From Opitutus sp. (GTDB taxonomy: Bacteria; Verrucomicrobiota; Verrucomicrobiia; Opitutales; Opitutaceae), in the NCBI GenBank assembly GCA_009695305.1, contig SIBG01000025.1:1-47495 (forward strand): 47,495 nt of DNA, read 5' to 3'. Within the stretch, counting starts at the first letter, position 1. The number at the start of each line of letters is the position of its first letter. A program made the position numbers and the translations under genes. The notes below the pieces were generated by a model that made no database searches, was not told the DNA's origin, and saw nothing but the letters and a program-made list of their open reading frames with translations. Positions 1 through 7,121 of the stretch are shown here, piece by piece.

Positions 1-81
1 TCGTCGATACTTCGCCGCACACACCAGATGATACATCAGCACCGACACATTGTGGCTCTTGTGGATGTAGCGACTCTCCAT
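1..81 (-). CDS. tnpA: IS200/IS605-family transposase TnpA, N-terminal 27 residues (cut by window edge)
   Basis: Reading the minus strand from the ATG at 81 gives an open frame of 27 codons that runs off the window at base 1. It begins MESRYIHKSHNVSVL and ends YHLVCAAKYRR. The pattern of a short polar lead, SHNVSVLxYHLV and then a KYRR box matches the start of Y1-type (HUH) single-strand transposases of IS200/IS605 elements. The catalytic HUH motif and the Tyr would lie outside the window. A perfect small palindrome sits 24 bases upstream of the start, where these elements carry their left-end hairpin. The family call is strong; whether the gene is intact cannot be seen. Confidence 0.8.
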   Translation of the reverse strand, partial: MESRYIHKSHNVSVLMYHLVCAAKYRR

Positions 82-105
82 CCCTCACCCTCCCATCCAA
101 CCAAG

Positions 106-121
106 CCGAAGCAAGCTTCGG
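106..121. repeat. Subterminal hairpin of the IS element
   Basis: CCGAAGC (106-112), AA, then GCTTCGG (115-121) form a perfect inverted repeat of 7 bases per arm. In IS200/IS605 elements such a hairpin upstream of tnpA is the structure TnpA recognises on single-stranded DNA. Confidence 0.65.
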
Positions 122-150
122 GGTATCGGACCCATCGCGAATGAACAGAC

Positions 151-451
151 TAAGAATTTGTCCATGGGACCTGTCGCGGGTAAAACGTCGCACCAGCGGT
201 CGACCGAGCCAGCGAGTCGGAATTTTCCCGGCGAAGCTCCGGGTATGATCAGCGAGCAGCCGTCGAGGACACGGTGCTTCTGAAACCTTGGATATTGGAA
301 CAGATAAGATTCGGGCGCGGCTTGGGGCCCGCTGATCGGGAACCATGCACTTGGCGGCTCAACGGAAGCAGGATTTTCAGACGTCACCCCGTTGCGTTCC
401 GCTGGCCGGAAAAGGTGCCGCCTTCATCGCGAGCGTTGCGGTTGGCGGCGT
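151..451. other. Intergenic stretch without recognisable gene
   Basis: The short open frames here have no start context, no recognisable protein pattern, and compositions typical of chance frames in GC-rich DNA. I see no promoter or terminator I would defend. The bases nearest 150 may still include the tip of the insertion element. Confidence 0.5.
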
Positions 452-1405
452 TCATGGGGTGTCTGGTAGCAGGATAAATCTCCGATAACCGCCCGTTGCT
501 TGCCCAGCCCTCGTCACGGGCCCCCGTGGCATGTAGTAGGCGATGGCGATCTGATCGAACTTCTCTTCTTCCTTGGACGCGCGGGGGCTCACGCCGTCTC
601 CCGACATTTCCAACCGGAAATATCCGATCGGCGATTTGTCGTCGGTCAGGGTGATGTGGCGTGCGACCGGCATATGAGACTCGCCGGTCCGGATATTGAT
701 CGTGAAGCCGCTGGACCTTGAGCCCCCATGCAGCGCTTTGTCGCCGTCGGTGGGAGCCAGGAGGGCCATTGCCGTGCGGTAAGGGACCGGAAACTTGAGG
801 GTTTGGATTTCCCGGCCAACCCGATCCACGGCCGCGAGGTCGAGCCAGCGGTAGTTGGGCTTTTCTGCCGCGCTACTGGCGGCTCCCTTCTTCCCCGTCG
901 TCCCCACGATGCCGCCCACGATGAAACCATTCTTGTCGGGCTTGGCCGGTGGTTGGGGAGGTGGCAGGGGCACGAGTGCGAGTTGCCGATACCCTCCATC
1001 GCAATGCAGAGGCCCGAGCACCTGGCCGCGCGGCATCGCAAACCGAAGCTGGAGTTGCTGGACAGTGCGCTCCGCCGCATCGGTCGGGGCCTTGGCGTGC
1101 CCGAAGATGACCAACATGAAGCAGCCTTTGGCCGCCGCTGGATCGGTGAACAGAGCTTGGGTGGCGAAAGGAGTATCCTTGCCGGGGGCGGCTTGGGAAT
1201 AGGAGGTGCGGTAAGCCAGTGACGCCTGCACTTCCCTAGTTCCGAGCAGGGCCAGCGCGGCATCGTAGGCGACGGGAAATTTTAGTCGCGAGATTTCGCG
1301 GGCCATGCGGTCGACTTCGGATTCATCCAGCCACGCCGCGTGGAGCGGACTGGCGAAGCAGAACCAAGCCGCCAGGCAGAACGTTGTGGTCAACGGCGAG
1401 TTCAT
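452..1405 (-). CDS. Secreted protein of unknown function with an internal domain duplication (317 aa)
   Basis: I do not recognise the family. Residues 1-24 are a classical signal peptide (hydrophobic core, cut probably after SPLHAA), so the protein is exported. The mature part is two copies of one domain, about residues 25-148 and 187-314. Both begin with WLD, then V-D-R and R-E-I, then LKFPV-Y and A-ALL. Both end in MPRG-V followed by GGYR. The copies are joined by a linker (about 149-186) rich in Pro, Gly and Ala. Copy one has several Cys-containing stretches (GCFMLV, LHCDGGYR) that copy two lacks. The gene stands alone between an insertion element and uraD. The start is the ATG directly before the signal peptide. 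The function is unknown; a binding or surface role is only a guess. Confidence 0.75.
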   Translation of the reverse strand: MNSPLTTTFCLAAWFCFASPLHAAWLDESEVDRMAREISRLKFPVAYDAALALLGTREVQASLAYRTSYSQAAPGKDTPFATQALFTDPAAAKGCFMLVIFGHAKAPTDAAERTVQQLQLRFAMPRGQVLGPLHCDGGYRQLALVPLPPPQPPAKPDKNGFIVGGIVGTTGKKGAASSAAEKPNYRWLDLAAVDRVGREIQTLKFPVPYRTAMALLAPTDGDKALHGGSRSSGFTINIRTGESHMPVARHITLTDDKSPIGYFRLEMSGDGVSPRASKEEEKFDQIAIAYYMPRGPVTRAGQATGGYRRFILLPDTP

Positions 1406-1814
1406 GGTGGCGGCGCGGTCACGGCGGGTGGCGGCTTCAGGTGCAGGCCACCGTGCGGCTTACTGATAGGAAGCCGGATTTTCAGGGGATCGGATCCGGG
1501 AGGGGTTTAAGGGGAGGGTGACGGGCGGAAACGGAATCGGACCCTTGTAGTTCCCGCAACCTCTAACCGAAATCCTCTGGCTGCGCGATTTCGGCGCGTG
1601 CCAATACCCACCGTTTCAGAAACATCGAAACTCGATTTACCGCAGAGAGCTGAGGTATTTATCCCGGCCGGGGGACGATTTTGAAACAGCGAGAAAGGAT
1701 GCAGTCGCCGGCCACACCATTGTCCGCAGGACTCGTCGGCCAGAGCGGCGATCGACTCGGTCCGTCATCAGAATGCAACGAGGCCCACGGCAAAGGTCCA
1801 CTCGTTCCACTTGG
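1406..1814. other. Intergenic stretch, no gene recognised
   Basis: About 400 bases lie between the start of the duplicated-domain gene and the end of uraD. The open frames crossing it are overlapping shadows with Arg/Ser-rich, low-information products. No hairpin clearly stronger than background was seen. Confidence 0.45.
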
Positions 1815-2330
1815 TTACGTGCTTTTTTCCAGAACATCGTCGAGCCGCAGACGCGCGATTTTCTCGATTTCTCCGAGCGCGGTGGCGAATTCGGTGGCCG
1901 GCGGGTGGGCGAGACGCGACTGCATCGCCGCGAGAATGGCGGCACGGTGGTTCAGGCGGGCACAGATGATGAACGGAAAACCGAAACGCGCGAGGTAGGC
2001 GGCGTTGTTGTTTTGAAACTCGGCGAGTTCGGCGGCGGTGAGTTGGTTTAGGCCGGCGCTGGCCTGCTCGCTGGTGGATTCGGCGGTGAGTTGGTTTTGC
2101 CGCGCAAGCCGGCCGGCGAGGTCGGGGTGCGCGCGGATGAGCGCAAGTTGCCGATCACGCGGCGCCGCGCGCATCGTGGCGCAGAGCGCGGCGTGGAGTT
2201 GTGCGGCGTCGCGAAACGGCTTCTTCGGCCACGTCTCATCGGCGACCCACGTCGAGTGTTCAAAGAGGTGGCCGAGCGCGGCAGTGAACGCGGCGCGGTC
2301 GAGGGAGTTGATCTCGGCGAGGGTGGGCAT
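1815..2330 (-). CDS. uraD: 2-oxo-4-hydroxy-4-carboxy-5-ureidoimidazoline (OHCU) decarboxylase
   Basis: The 171-residue product has the full length of UraD, which decarboxylates OHCU to S-allantoin in the uric-acid branch of purine breakdown (cytoplasmic). Visible landmarks are the RAHPDLAG box with the catalytic His at about 68, the SxxEQxxAGL stretch at 87-94 with the conserved Ser and Glu, and FGFPFIICARL at 116-126, which packs the substrate pocket. It follows malate synthase on the same strand after 84 bases, and a guanine deaminase lies just beyond, so the neighbourhood fits purine catabolism. HIU hydrolase, uricase and allantoinase are not in the window. The start used is the ATG giving MPTLAEINSL, the usual N-terminus of this family. 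Confidence 0.9.
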   Translation of the reverse strand: MPTLAEINSLDRAAFTAALGHLFEHSTWVADETWPKKPFRDAAQLHAALCATMRAAPRDRQLALIRAHPDLAGRLARQNQLTAESTSEQASAGLNQLTAAELAEFQNNNAAYLARFGFPFIICARLNHRAAILAAMQSRLAHPPATEFATALGEIEKIARLRLDDVLEKST

Positions 2331-2345
2331 CGGTCGTAGGCAGGG

Positions 2346-2365
2346 CGGACTATCCTTAATCCGAC
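2346..2365. repeat. Degenerate arm of a REP-like repeat
   Basis: The sequence ggcggactatccttaatccg is an imperfect version of the hairpin at 34578-34599 (GGCGGATT loop AATCCGCC) read on the other strand. It pairs with the better preserved arm at 2393-2414 to form a two-armed repeat between uraD and malate synthase. Confidence 0.4.
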
Positions 2366-2392
2366 GTCTCCGCGGGTGCGAACATCCTGAGC

Positions 2393-2414
2393 GGCGCGTT
2401 AGGGATAACGCGCC
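2393..2414. terminator. REP-like hairpin directly after the malate synthase stop
   Basis: GGCGCGTT (2393-2400), loop AGGGAT, AACGCGCC (2407-2414) is a perfect 8-bp stem followed by CTACCC, and it abuts the malate synthase stop codon. It belongs to a repeat family also seen at 4031-4051 and 34549-34605. It may protect the mRNA 3' end or attenuate reading into uraD. There is no U tract, so a classical intrinsic terminator is doubtful. Confidence 0.5.
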
Positions 2415-4004
2415 CTACCCCAATTGCTCGTAGGCGGGCAGCGTGAGAAACTCGTCGAACTTGTCCGCCTTCACCATGCGCATAAACATTTCGACGGCTT
2501 TCGGGAAATTGCCGCGGGCGTAGCGGTCGGCGCCGAGTTCGCCTTGGATCTTCGTGAGCTCCTCGGCCATGAACTTGTCGTAGAGCGCGCTGTCGATCTT
2601 GCGGCCGTCGGCGAGCGACGCGCCGAAGCGATGCCACTGCCAGAGCTGCGCGCGCGAGATTTCGGCGGTCGCGGCGTCTTCCATCAAGTTGTAGAGCGGC
2701 ACACAACCGAGGCCGCCGAGCCACGCTTCGAGGTATTGCACGCCGACGCTGAGGTTCAGGCGCACGCCGGATTCGGTGATGTTGCCAGGCGGCGCGGCGA
2801 GGAGTTCGGCGGCGGTGACGTTCACGTCGGGACGCTGTTTCGTGATTTGATTCGGCGTCGGCATGTGTTTGTCGAAGGCTTGCAGCGCGATCGGCACGAG
2901 GCCGGGATGCGCGACCCAAGTGCCGTCGTGGCCGTCGCTCGCTTCGCGCTCTTTGTCGGCGAGAACCTTCGCCATCGCGGCTTCGTTGGCGGCCGGGTTG
3001 TTCTTGATCGGAATCTGCGCGGCCATACCGCCCATCGCGAATGCGCCGCGGCGGTGGCAGATTTTGATCACGTGCAAGCAGTAGGCGCGCATGAACGGCG
3101 ATGTCATCGTGACCTGCGCGCGGTCGGGAAACGTGCCGTGCTTCGGCAGCTTCTTGATGCGCGAGAAAATGTAGTCCCAGCGTCCGCAGTTGAGGCCGCT
3201 CGCGTGCTCGCGCAGTTCGTAGAGCATCTCCTCCGCCTCGAACGTCGCGAGGATCGTCTCGATCAGCATCGTGCCGCGCACACTGCCGTGGGGCACGCCG
3301 AGCGTAGCTTCGGCATAAGTGAAGACGTCGTTCCAGAGCCGCGCCTCGAGGTGGCTTTCCATTTTCGGCAGGTAGAAATACGGCCCGCTGCCGCGCGCGA
3401 GCAGTTCCTTGGCGTTGTGAAAAAAATAGAGGCCGAAATCGAACAGCCCACCACCGACCGGCTGGCCTGCAAAGCGCACGTGCTTCTCCGGCAGATGCCA
3501 GCCGCGCGCGCGGACGAGGAGCGTGGCGACCTTCTCGTTGAGCTTGTAACTTTTCCCGCCGGGAATCTCCAAGGTAATCGTGCGGCGGATCGCGTCGCGG
3601 AGATTGATGTGGCCGTCGAGGAGATTTTCCCACGTCGGCGTGGTGGCATCCTCGAAATCGGCCATGAACACCTTCGCGCCGGAATTGAGCGCGTTGATGA
3701 CCATCTTGCGATCGACCGGGCCGGTAATTTCCGTGCGGCGGTCCTGCAAATCCGCTGGCGCGGGCGCGACGCGCCACGATGGGTCGTTGCGGATGGAAGC
3801 CGTCTCGGCCGGGAAATCGGGGAGCTTGCCGGCCTCAAGTTCGGCCTGACGGACGACGCGGCGGGCCAGCAGCTCTGCGCGGCGCGCGCCGAATTTTTTG
3901 ACGAGGCCCGCGACGAACGCGCACGCCTCGGGTGTGAGAATTTCCGCGTGGCGCGGGCTGATCGGCCCTGTGATTTCGAGACCGGAGATGACGGTGGAAG
4001 GCAT
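2415..4004 (-). CDS. aceB: Malate synthase A
   Basis: Condenses glyoxylate with acetyl-CoA to malate in the cytoplasm. The 529-residue length equals that of malate synthase A. The family signature is complete: [16 protein letters not shown], followed by [10 protein letters not shown]. The catalytic segment [17 protein letters not shown] is present near the C-terminus, and the glyoxylate/Mg-binding region includes [15 protein letters not shown]. The start gives [14 protein letters not shown], a normal N-terminus. No isocitrate lyase is nearby; instead the gene lies between uraD and a guanine deaminase. In this setting it plausibly consumes glyoxylate released from allantoin breakdown rather than serving only the glyoxylate shunt; that is an inference. 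Only 62 bases separate its start from the divergent guaD, so the two promoters must share that gap. Confidence 0.95.
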   Translation of the reverse strand: MPSTVISGLEITGPISPRHAEILTPEACAFVAGLVKKFGARRAELLARRVVRQAELEAGKLPDFPAETASIRNDPSWRVAPAPADLQDRRTEITGPVDRKMVINALNSGAKVFMADFEDATTPTWENLLDGHINLRDAIRRTITLEIPGGKSYKLNEKVATLLVRARGWHLPEKHVRFAGQPVGGGLFDFGLYFFHNAKELLARGSGPYFYLPKMESHLEARLWNDVFTYAEATLGVPHGSVRGTMLIETILATFEAEEMLYELREHASGLNCGRWDYIFSRIKKLPKHGTFPDRAQVTMTSPFMRAYCLHVIKICHRRGAFAMGGMAAQIPIKNNPAANEAAMAKVLADKEREASDGHDGTWVAHPGLVPIALQAFDKHMPTPNQITKQRPDVNVTAAELLAAPPGNITESGVRLNLSVGVQYLEAWLGGLGCVPLYNLMEDAATAEISRAQLWQWHRFGASLADGRKIDSALYDKFMAEELTKIQGELGADRYARGNFPKAVEMFMRMVKADKFDEFLTLPAYEQLG

Positions 4005-4030
4005 AAGGCGACATACGAGTGGGAAAAGGT

Positions 4031-4051
4031 GGCGTCTGCAAGACAGACGCC
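4031..4051. repeat. REP-like hairpin in the divergent aceB/guaD gap
   Basis: GGCGTCTG (4031-4038), loop CAAGA, CAGACGCC (4044-4051), then CTAC: a perfect 8-bp stem with the same GGCG...CGCCCTAC frame as the hairpins near 2400 and 34590. It occupies a third of the only intergenic space between two divergent starts, so it overlaps any promoter region there. Confidence 0.55.
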
Positions 4052-4066
4052 CTACGTGTTCTGGTC

Positions 4067-4537
4067 ATGAGCCAGAAAAAAATCATGCGCGAGGCGCTCC
4101 ACCTGGCCGAGGCCGGGATGCGCGGCGGCCGCGGCGGGCCGTTCGGCTGCGTCGTGGTCCGCCGGGGCGAAGTCATCGGCCGTGGGCACAATCGCGTGAC
4201 TTCGACCAATGATCCGACCGCGCACGCCGAGGTCGTCGCGATCCGCGACGCGTGTGCCAACCTCGAGACGTTTCAGCTCGACGACTGCGAGCTCTACACG
4301 AGTTGCGAGCCATGCCCGATGTGCCTCGCGGCCATCTACTGGGCGCGCATTCCCAAGGTTTTTTACGGCAACACCCGCGCCGACGCCGCGGCCATCGGCT
4401 TCGACGACGATTTTATTTACGGCCAGATTCCGCTGCCACCCGCGCAACGCACGATCGCGATGCAGTCCCTCCTGCGCGACGAGGCGCAGGCGGCATTCAG
4501 CGAGTGGTCGAAGAAGTCAGATAAAGTGAAATATTAA
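4067..4537 (+). CDS. guaD: Guanine deaminase (CDA-fold, Bacillus GuaD type)
   Basis: Hydrolyses guanine to xanthine and ammonia. From the ATG at 4067 the product is 156 residues, the length of the small GuaD. The zinc site of the cytidine-deaminase fold is complete: the TAHAE box supplies the His and the proton-shuttle Glu, and SCEPCPMCLAAIYWAR supplies both zinc Cys. The downstream stretch AAIGFDDDFIY is typical of guanine deaminase and unlike tRNA adenosine deaminase TadA, which makes GuaD the better call. An upstream in-frame ATG at 4019 lies inside the REP-like hairpin region and gives a poor N-terminus, so 4067 is preferred; 4085 is also possible. It is divergent from malate synthase and fits a purine-salvage or catabolic group with uraD. 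Confidence 0.88.
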   Translation: MSQKKIMREALHLAEAGMRGGRGGPFGCVVVRRGEVIGRGHNRVTSTNDPTAHAEVVAIRDACANLETFQLDDCELYTSCEPCPMCLAAIYWARIPKVFYGNTRADAAAIGFDDDFIYGQIPLPPAQRTIAMQSLLRDEAQAAFSEWSKKSDKVKY

Positions 4538-4608
4538 GGGCCGGCGCCAGCCCCGGGACGAAAAAGAATCTGGCATTCTGCGACGGCCCCCTTTGCCTCA
4601 GCAGCACC

Positions 4609-6192
4609 ATGCCCCTCCCCTCGCGCCGTTGCCGCATGTTCCCGGCCGTGCTCCTGACCGCCGTTCTAGCCACGTCAATTTTCGTGCTTCAGTCCGCCGC
4701 GGCGGAAGCCGACGCCGCGAAAAAACCCGAAGCGACCGCGCCGCCCACGGCGGCCGGGGCCAAGACCAACGCGGTCGAGAACTCCGTCGTGAAAGTTTTT
4801 GCCACCATGCGCTTTCCCGACGCCTACAAACCGTGGGCCAAGCAGGCACCGAGTGAAGCGACCGGCACTGGCGTCATCATCGAGGGCCGGCGCATCCTCA
4901 CCAACGCCCACGTCGTCAGCTATGCGAGCCAGGTGCAGGTGCAGGCCAACCAGGCCGGCGACAAAATCTCCGCCACCGTCGAGTCCATCGCGCCCGGCAT
5001 CGACCTGGCGGTGCTCAAGCTCGAGGACGATTCCTTCTTCGACACCCGCCCGCCTCTGGCCCGCGCGAGCACGCTGCCTGACATCAAGGACACCGTGCTC
5101 GCCTACGGCTACCCGACCGGCGGCACCAGTCTTTCAATCACGAAGGGCATCGTCTCCCGCATCGAGTTTGCGTCGTATAACCTCTCGGTCTCCGGCCTTC
5201 GCATCCAGATCGACGCCGCGATCAATCCCGGCAACAGCGGCGGCCCTGCCCTGGTCGGTGACAAGATGATCGGTCTCGCCTTCAGCCACCTCGGCGGGGC
5301 GCAGAGCATCGGCTATATCATCCCCAACGAAGAGGTGGAACTCTTCCTCGCGGACGTCGCCGACGGAAAGCACGACGGCAAGCCCGCGATGTTTGACGAG
5401 CTCCAGACTCTCGAGAACGCGGCGCTGCGCTCCTTCCTCAAGCTCGACAAGAAGGTCGAGGGCATGATCGTCCACGCGCCTTACCGCACTGATCCGGCCT
5501 ACCCACTCAAGCGGTGGGACGTCATCACGAAAATCGGCGGGACCCGCGTGGATGACCAGGGCATGATCAAGCTCGGCGATAACCTGCGCGTCCGTTTTCA
5601 ATACCTGATTCAGAAAATCGCCCGGAATGGAAAAATTTCCCTGACCGTTGTGCGCGCGGGCCAGGAAGTGGCGGTCGATCTTCCCGTGCCGACGGACCGG
5701 CCGCTGCTGATCCCCGACCTGCGGGGCGCCTATCCTTCCTATTTTGTCTTTGGGCCGCTGGTGTTCTCGACCGCCACCGCCCAGTTCATCGGCGGCTTCG
5801 GCAACAACGCCAATGTGCTCACGATGTTCAGCGCCATCGCCAGCCCGCTGGCGCTGCGCCGCGGTGACCAGCCGGCCTTCGACGGCGAAAGCCTCGTGGT
5901 CATCTCGTCGCCCTTTTTCCCCCACAAACTCTCCAAGGGCTACGGTCCGCCGCTCGCGCACGTCGTGAAAACGGTCAATGGCATCCTCATTAAGAGCCTG
6001 CCCCATCTCGTCGAGGTGCTGCGGGACGCGAAGGACGAGTTTATCACCCTCGAATTCAGCGGTCGCAATCTGGAGGCGCTGGTGTTCTCGCGCCAAGACT
6101 GCCTCGCCGCCACCGAGGAAATCCTGACCGACAACGGCGTCCGCGCCCAGGGCTCGACGGATACCCTGGCCATCTGGAACGCGAAAAAGTAG
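4609..6192 (+). CDS. Secreted trypsin-like serine protease with PDZ domain (Deg/HtrA family)
   Basis: The 527-residue protein begins with a signal peptide (core AVLLTAVLATSIFVL) and a short Ala/Pro/Lys-rich linker to about residue 52. The chymotrypsin-fold domain shows the full triad: His101 in ILTNAHVV, Asp132 in GIDLAVLKL and Ser210 in NPGNSGGPA. A PDZ-like region follows (about 270-360, containing RWDVITKIGG). A long C-terminal part (about 370-527) includes a second PDZ-like segment, HVVKTVNGILIKSL. This architecture resembles the plant Deg9-type proteases more than Escherichia DegP. It probably acts in the periplasm on damaged proteins. clpP follows on the same strand after 86 bases, pairing an envelope protease with a cytoplasmic one. 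The start could also be the ATG at 4636, nine codons in. Confidence 0.85.
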   Translation: MPLPSRRCRMFPAVLLTAVLATSIFVLQSAAAEADAAKKPEATAPPTAAGAKTNAVENSVVKVFATMRFPDAYKPWAKQAPSEATGTGVIIEGRRILTNAHVVSYASQVQVQANQAGDKISATVESIAPGIDLAVLKLEDDSFFDTRPPLARASTLPDIKDTVLAYGYPTGGTSLSITKGIVSRIEFASYNLSVSGLRIQIDAAINPGNSGGPALVGDKMIGLAFSHLGGAQSIGYIIPNEEVELFLADVADGKHDGKPAMFDELQTLENAALRSFLKLDKKVEGMIVHAPYRTDPAYPLKRWDVITKIGGTRVDDQGMIKLGDNLRVRFQYLIQKIARNGKISLTVVRAGQEVAVDLPVPTDRPLLIPDLRGAYPSYFVFGPLVFSTATAQFIGGFGNNANVLTMFSAIASPLALRRGDQPAFDGESLVVISSPFFPHKLSKGYGPPLAHVVKTVNGILIKSLPHLVEVLRDAKDEFITLEFSGRNLEALVFSRQDCLAATEEILTDNGVRAQGSTDTLAIWNAKK

Positions 6193-6278
6193 GGCCGGGG
6201 CGCAGCGCCGCTTCCGCCAAGCGCCATTTGCGCCGAAGCACTTGCCAACCGCACCGCGGTGCTCAACATTCGCGCCCT

Positions 6279-6935
6279 ATGCATTTCGACAATCTACAGC
6301 CCGGACTCTCCGCCCCGCTCCCTCGCGCCGACGAGGAGGAGGACGACGACGAGGAGCAGGCAACCACGCGCGCCAGGAACCGCCACACGCCCGTGGCGAT
6401 GCTGGTGCAGAAAAAATTCCTCGAGCAGCGGAAAATTTTCCTCTGGGGCGCCGTGACGGACGAGACGGCGAAGGACATCACCGAGAAGCTCCTGTATCTC
6501 GAATCCGTCGCCCCCGGAAAGGACATCACCTTTTACATGAACACCCCCGGCGGCTCGATCACCGCCGGCATGGCGGTGTTCGACACGATGAAGCTCATCA
6601 CCTCGCCGATCACCATTATCGTCACCGGCATGGCGGCCTCGATGGGCTCGATCCTGCTCTGCGGCGCGGCGAAAGGCCGCCGGCTGATTTATCCGCACGC
6701 GCGCGTGCTCATCCACCAGCCGCTCATCTCCGGCCGTTTCATCGGCCCCGCCACCGACATCAACATCCAGGCGCAGGAAATGGAAAAACTCCGCGCCGAG
6801 TTGAACAACATCCTCGCCGTCGCCTCCAATCAACCGATCGAAAAAGTTGCCCGCGACAGCGACCGTGATTTTTATCTCAACGCCGAAGAGGCCATCGCCT
6901 ACGGCCTGGCGGATAAGATCGTGGAAAAGGTGTGA
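6279..6935 (+). CDS. clpP: ATP-dependent Clp protease proteolytic subunit (ClpP family)
   Basis: Self-compartmentalising serine peptidase that works with a Clp ATPase in the cytoplasm. The 218-residue frame has the ClpP core with catalytic Ser121 (GMAASMGSILL), His146 (VLIHQPLISG) and Asp197 (SDRDFYLNAEEA). The N-terminus is unusual: residues 19-27 are nearly all acidic (EEEDDDEEQ). The next segment, HTPVAMLVQKKFLEQRKIFLWG, departs from the normal ERAYDIYSRLLKERIIFL region that builds the axial pore loops. This suggests a second-type ClpP, possibly not the main housekeeping copy. A longer frame from 6228 exists but adds low-information sequence. No clpX or clpA is adjacent. Confidence 0.9.
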   Translation: MHFDNLQPGLSAPLPRADEEEDDDEEQATTRARNRHTPVAMLVQKKFLEQRKIFLWGAVTDETAKDITEKLLYLESVAPGKDITFYMNTPGGSITAGMAVFDTMKLITSPITIIVTGMAASMGSILLCGAAKGRRLIYPHARVLIHQPLISGRFIGPATDINIQAQEMEKLRAELNNILAVASNQPIEKVARDSDRDFYLNAEEAIAYGLADKIVEKV

Positions 6936-6949
6936 GTCCGTCAGAGGAA

Positions 6950-6970
6950 GGGCGGGTCTGTGACCCGCCC
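6950..6970. terminator. Hairpin downstream of clpP
   Basis: GGGCGGGTC (6950-6958), TGT, GACCCGCCC (6962-6970): a perfect 9-bp stem 14 bases after the clpP stop, in the gap between two convergent genes. There is no strong U tract. It may be a two-way terminator or one of the REP-like palindromes that fill this genome's gaps. Confidence 0.5.
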
Positions 6971-7121
6971 TCGGAACGACCGCAGAGTTGACCGCAGATC
7001 ACGCTGAGAACGCGGACAATGGCATCCGCTGCGTGAGTTTCATCCGCTTCATCCGCCATCCGCGGTTAAAAATCCGAGGTCATTCGAGGGCGGGTCAAAT
7101 ACCCTGCCCTCCTCCGCCCCC
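6971..7121. repeat. Convergent gap with degenerate repeat sequence
   Basis: The stretch contains gaccgcagatcacgctgag near its left end and catccgccatccgcggttaa near its right end. These look like the two ends of the accgcagat/atctgcggtt repeat I remember as common in genomes of this phylum. An imperfect palindrome (GAGGGCGGGT, then ACCCTGCCCTC) lies at about 7087-7112. No gene is seen. Confidence 0.35.

Larger units (their letters stand above)
1..150 (-). mobile_element. Left end of an IS200/IS605-type insertion sequence (partial)
   Basis: This comprises the tnpA start plus its upstream hairpin at 106-121. IS200/IS605 elements have no terminal inverted repeats and instead end just outside a subterminal hairpin, so the exact tip cannot be fixed from one copy. 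It probably lies shortly beyond 123, in the stretch gggtatcggaccc. The end coordinate given is approximate. Confidence 0.6.

Noticed and set aside
85-387. 100-codon frame next to the insertion element
   Set aside because: It overlaps the IS hairpin, has no recognisable pattern and no ribosome-binding context.
2424-4070. 548-codon open frame antisense to malate synthase
   Set aside because: Long antisense frames are expected in GC-rich DNA; the product is Arg/His/Ala-rich without motifs, while the minus strand encodes a complete enzyme.
4019-4537. tRNA adenosine deaminase TadA instead of guanine deaminase
   Set aside because: The C-terminal AAIGFDDDFIY stretch and 156-residue length fit GuaD; TadA-specific features are absent.
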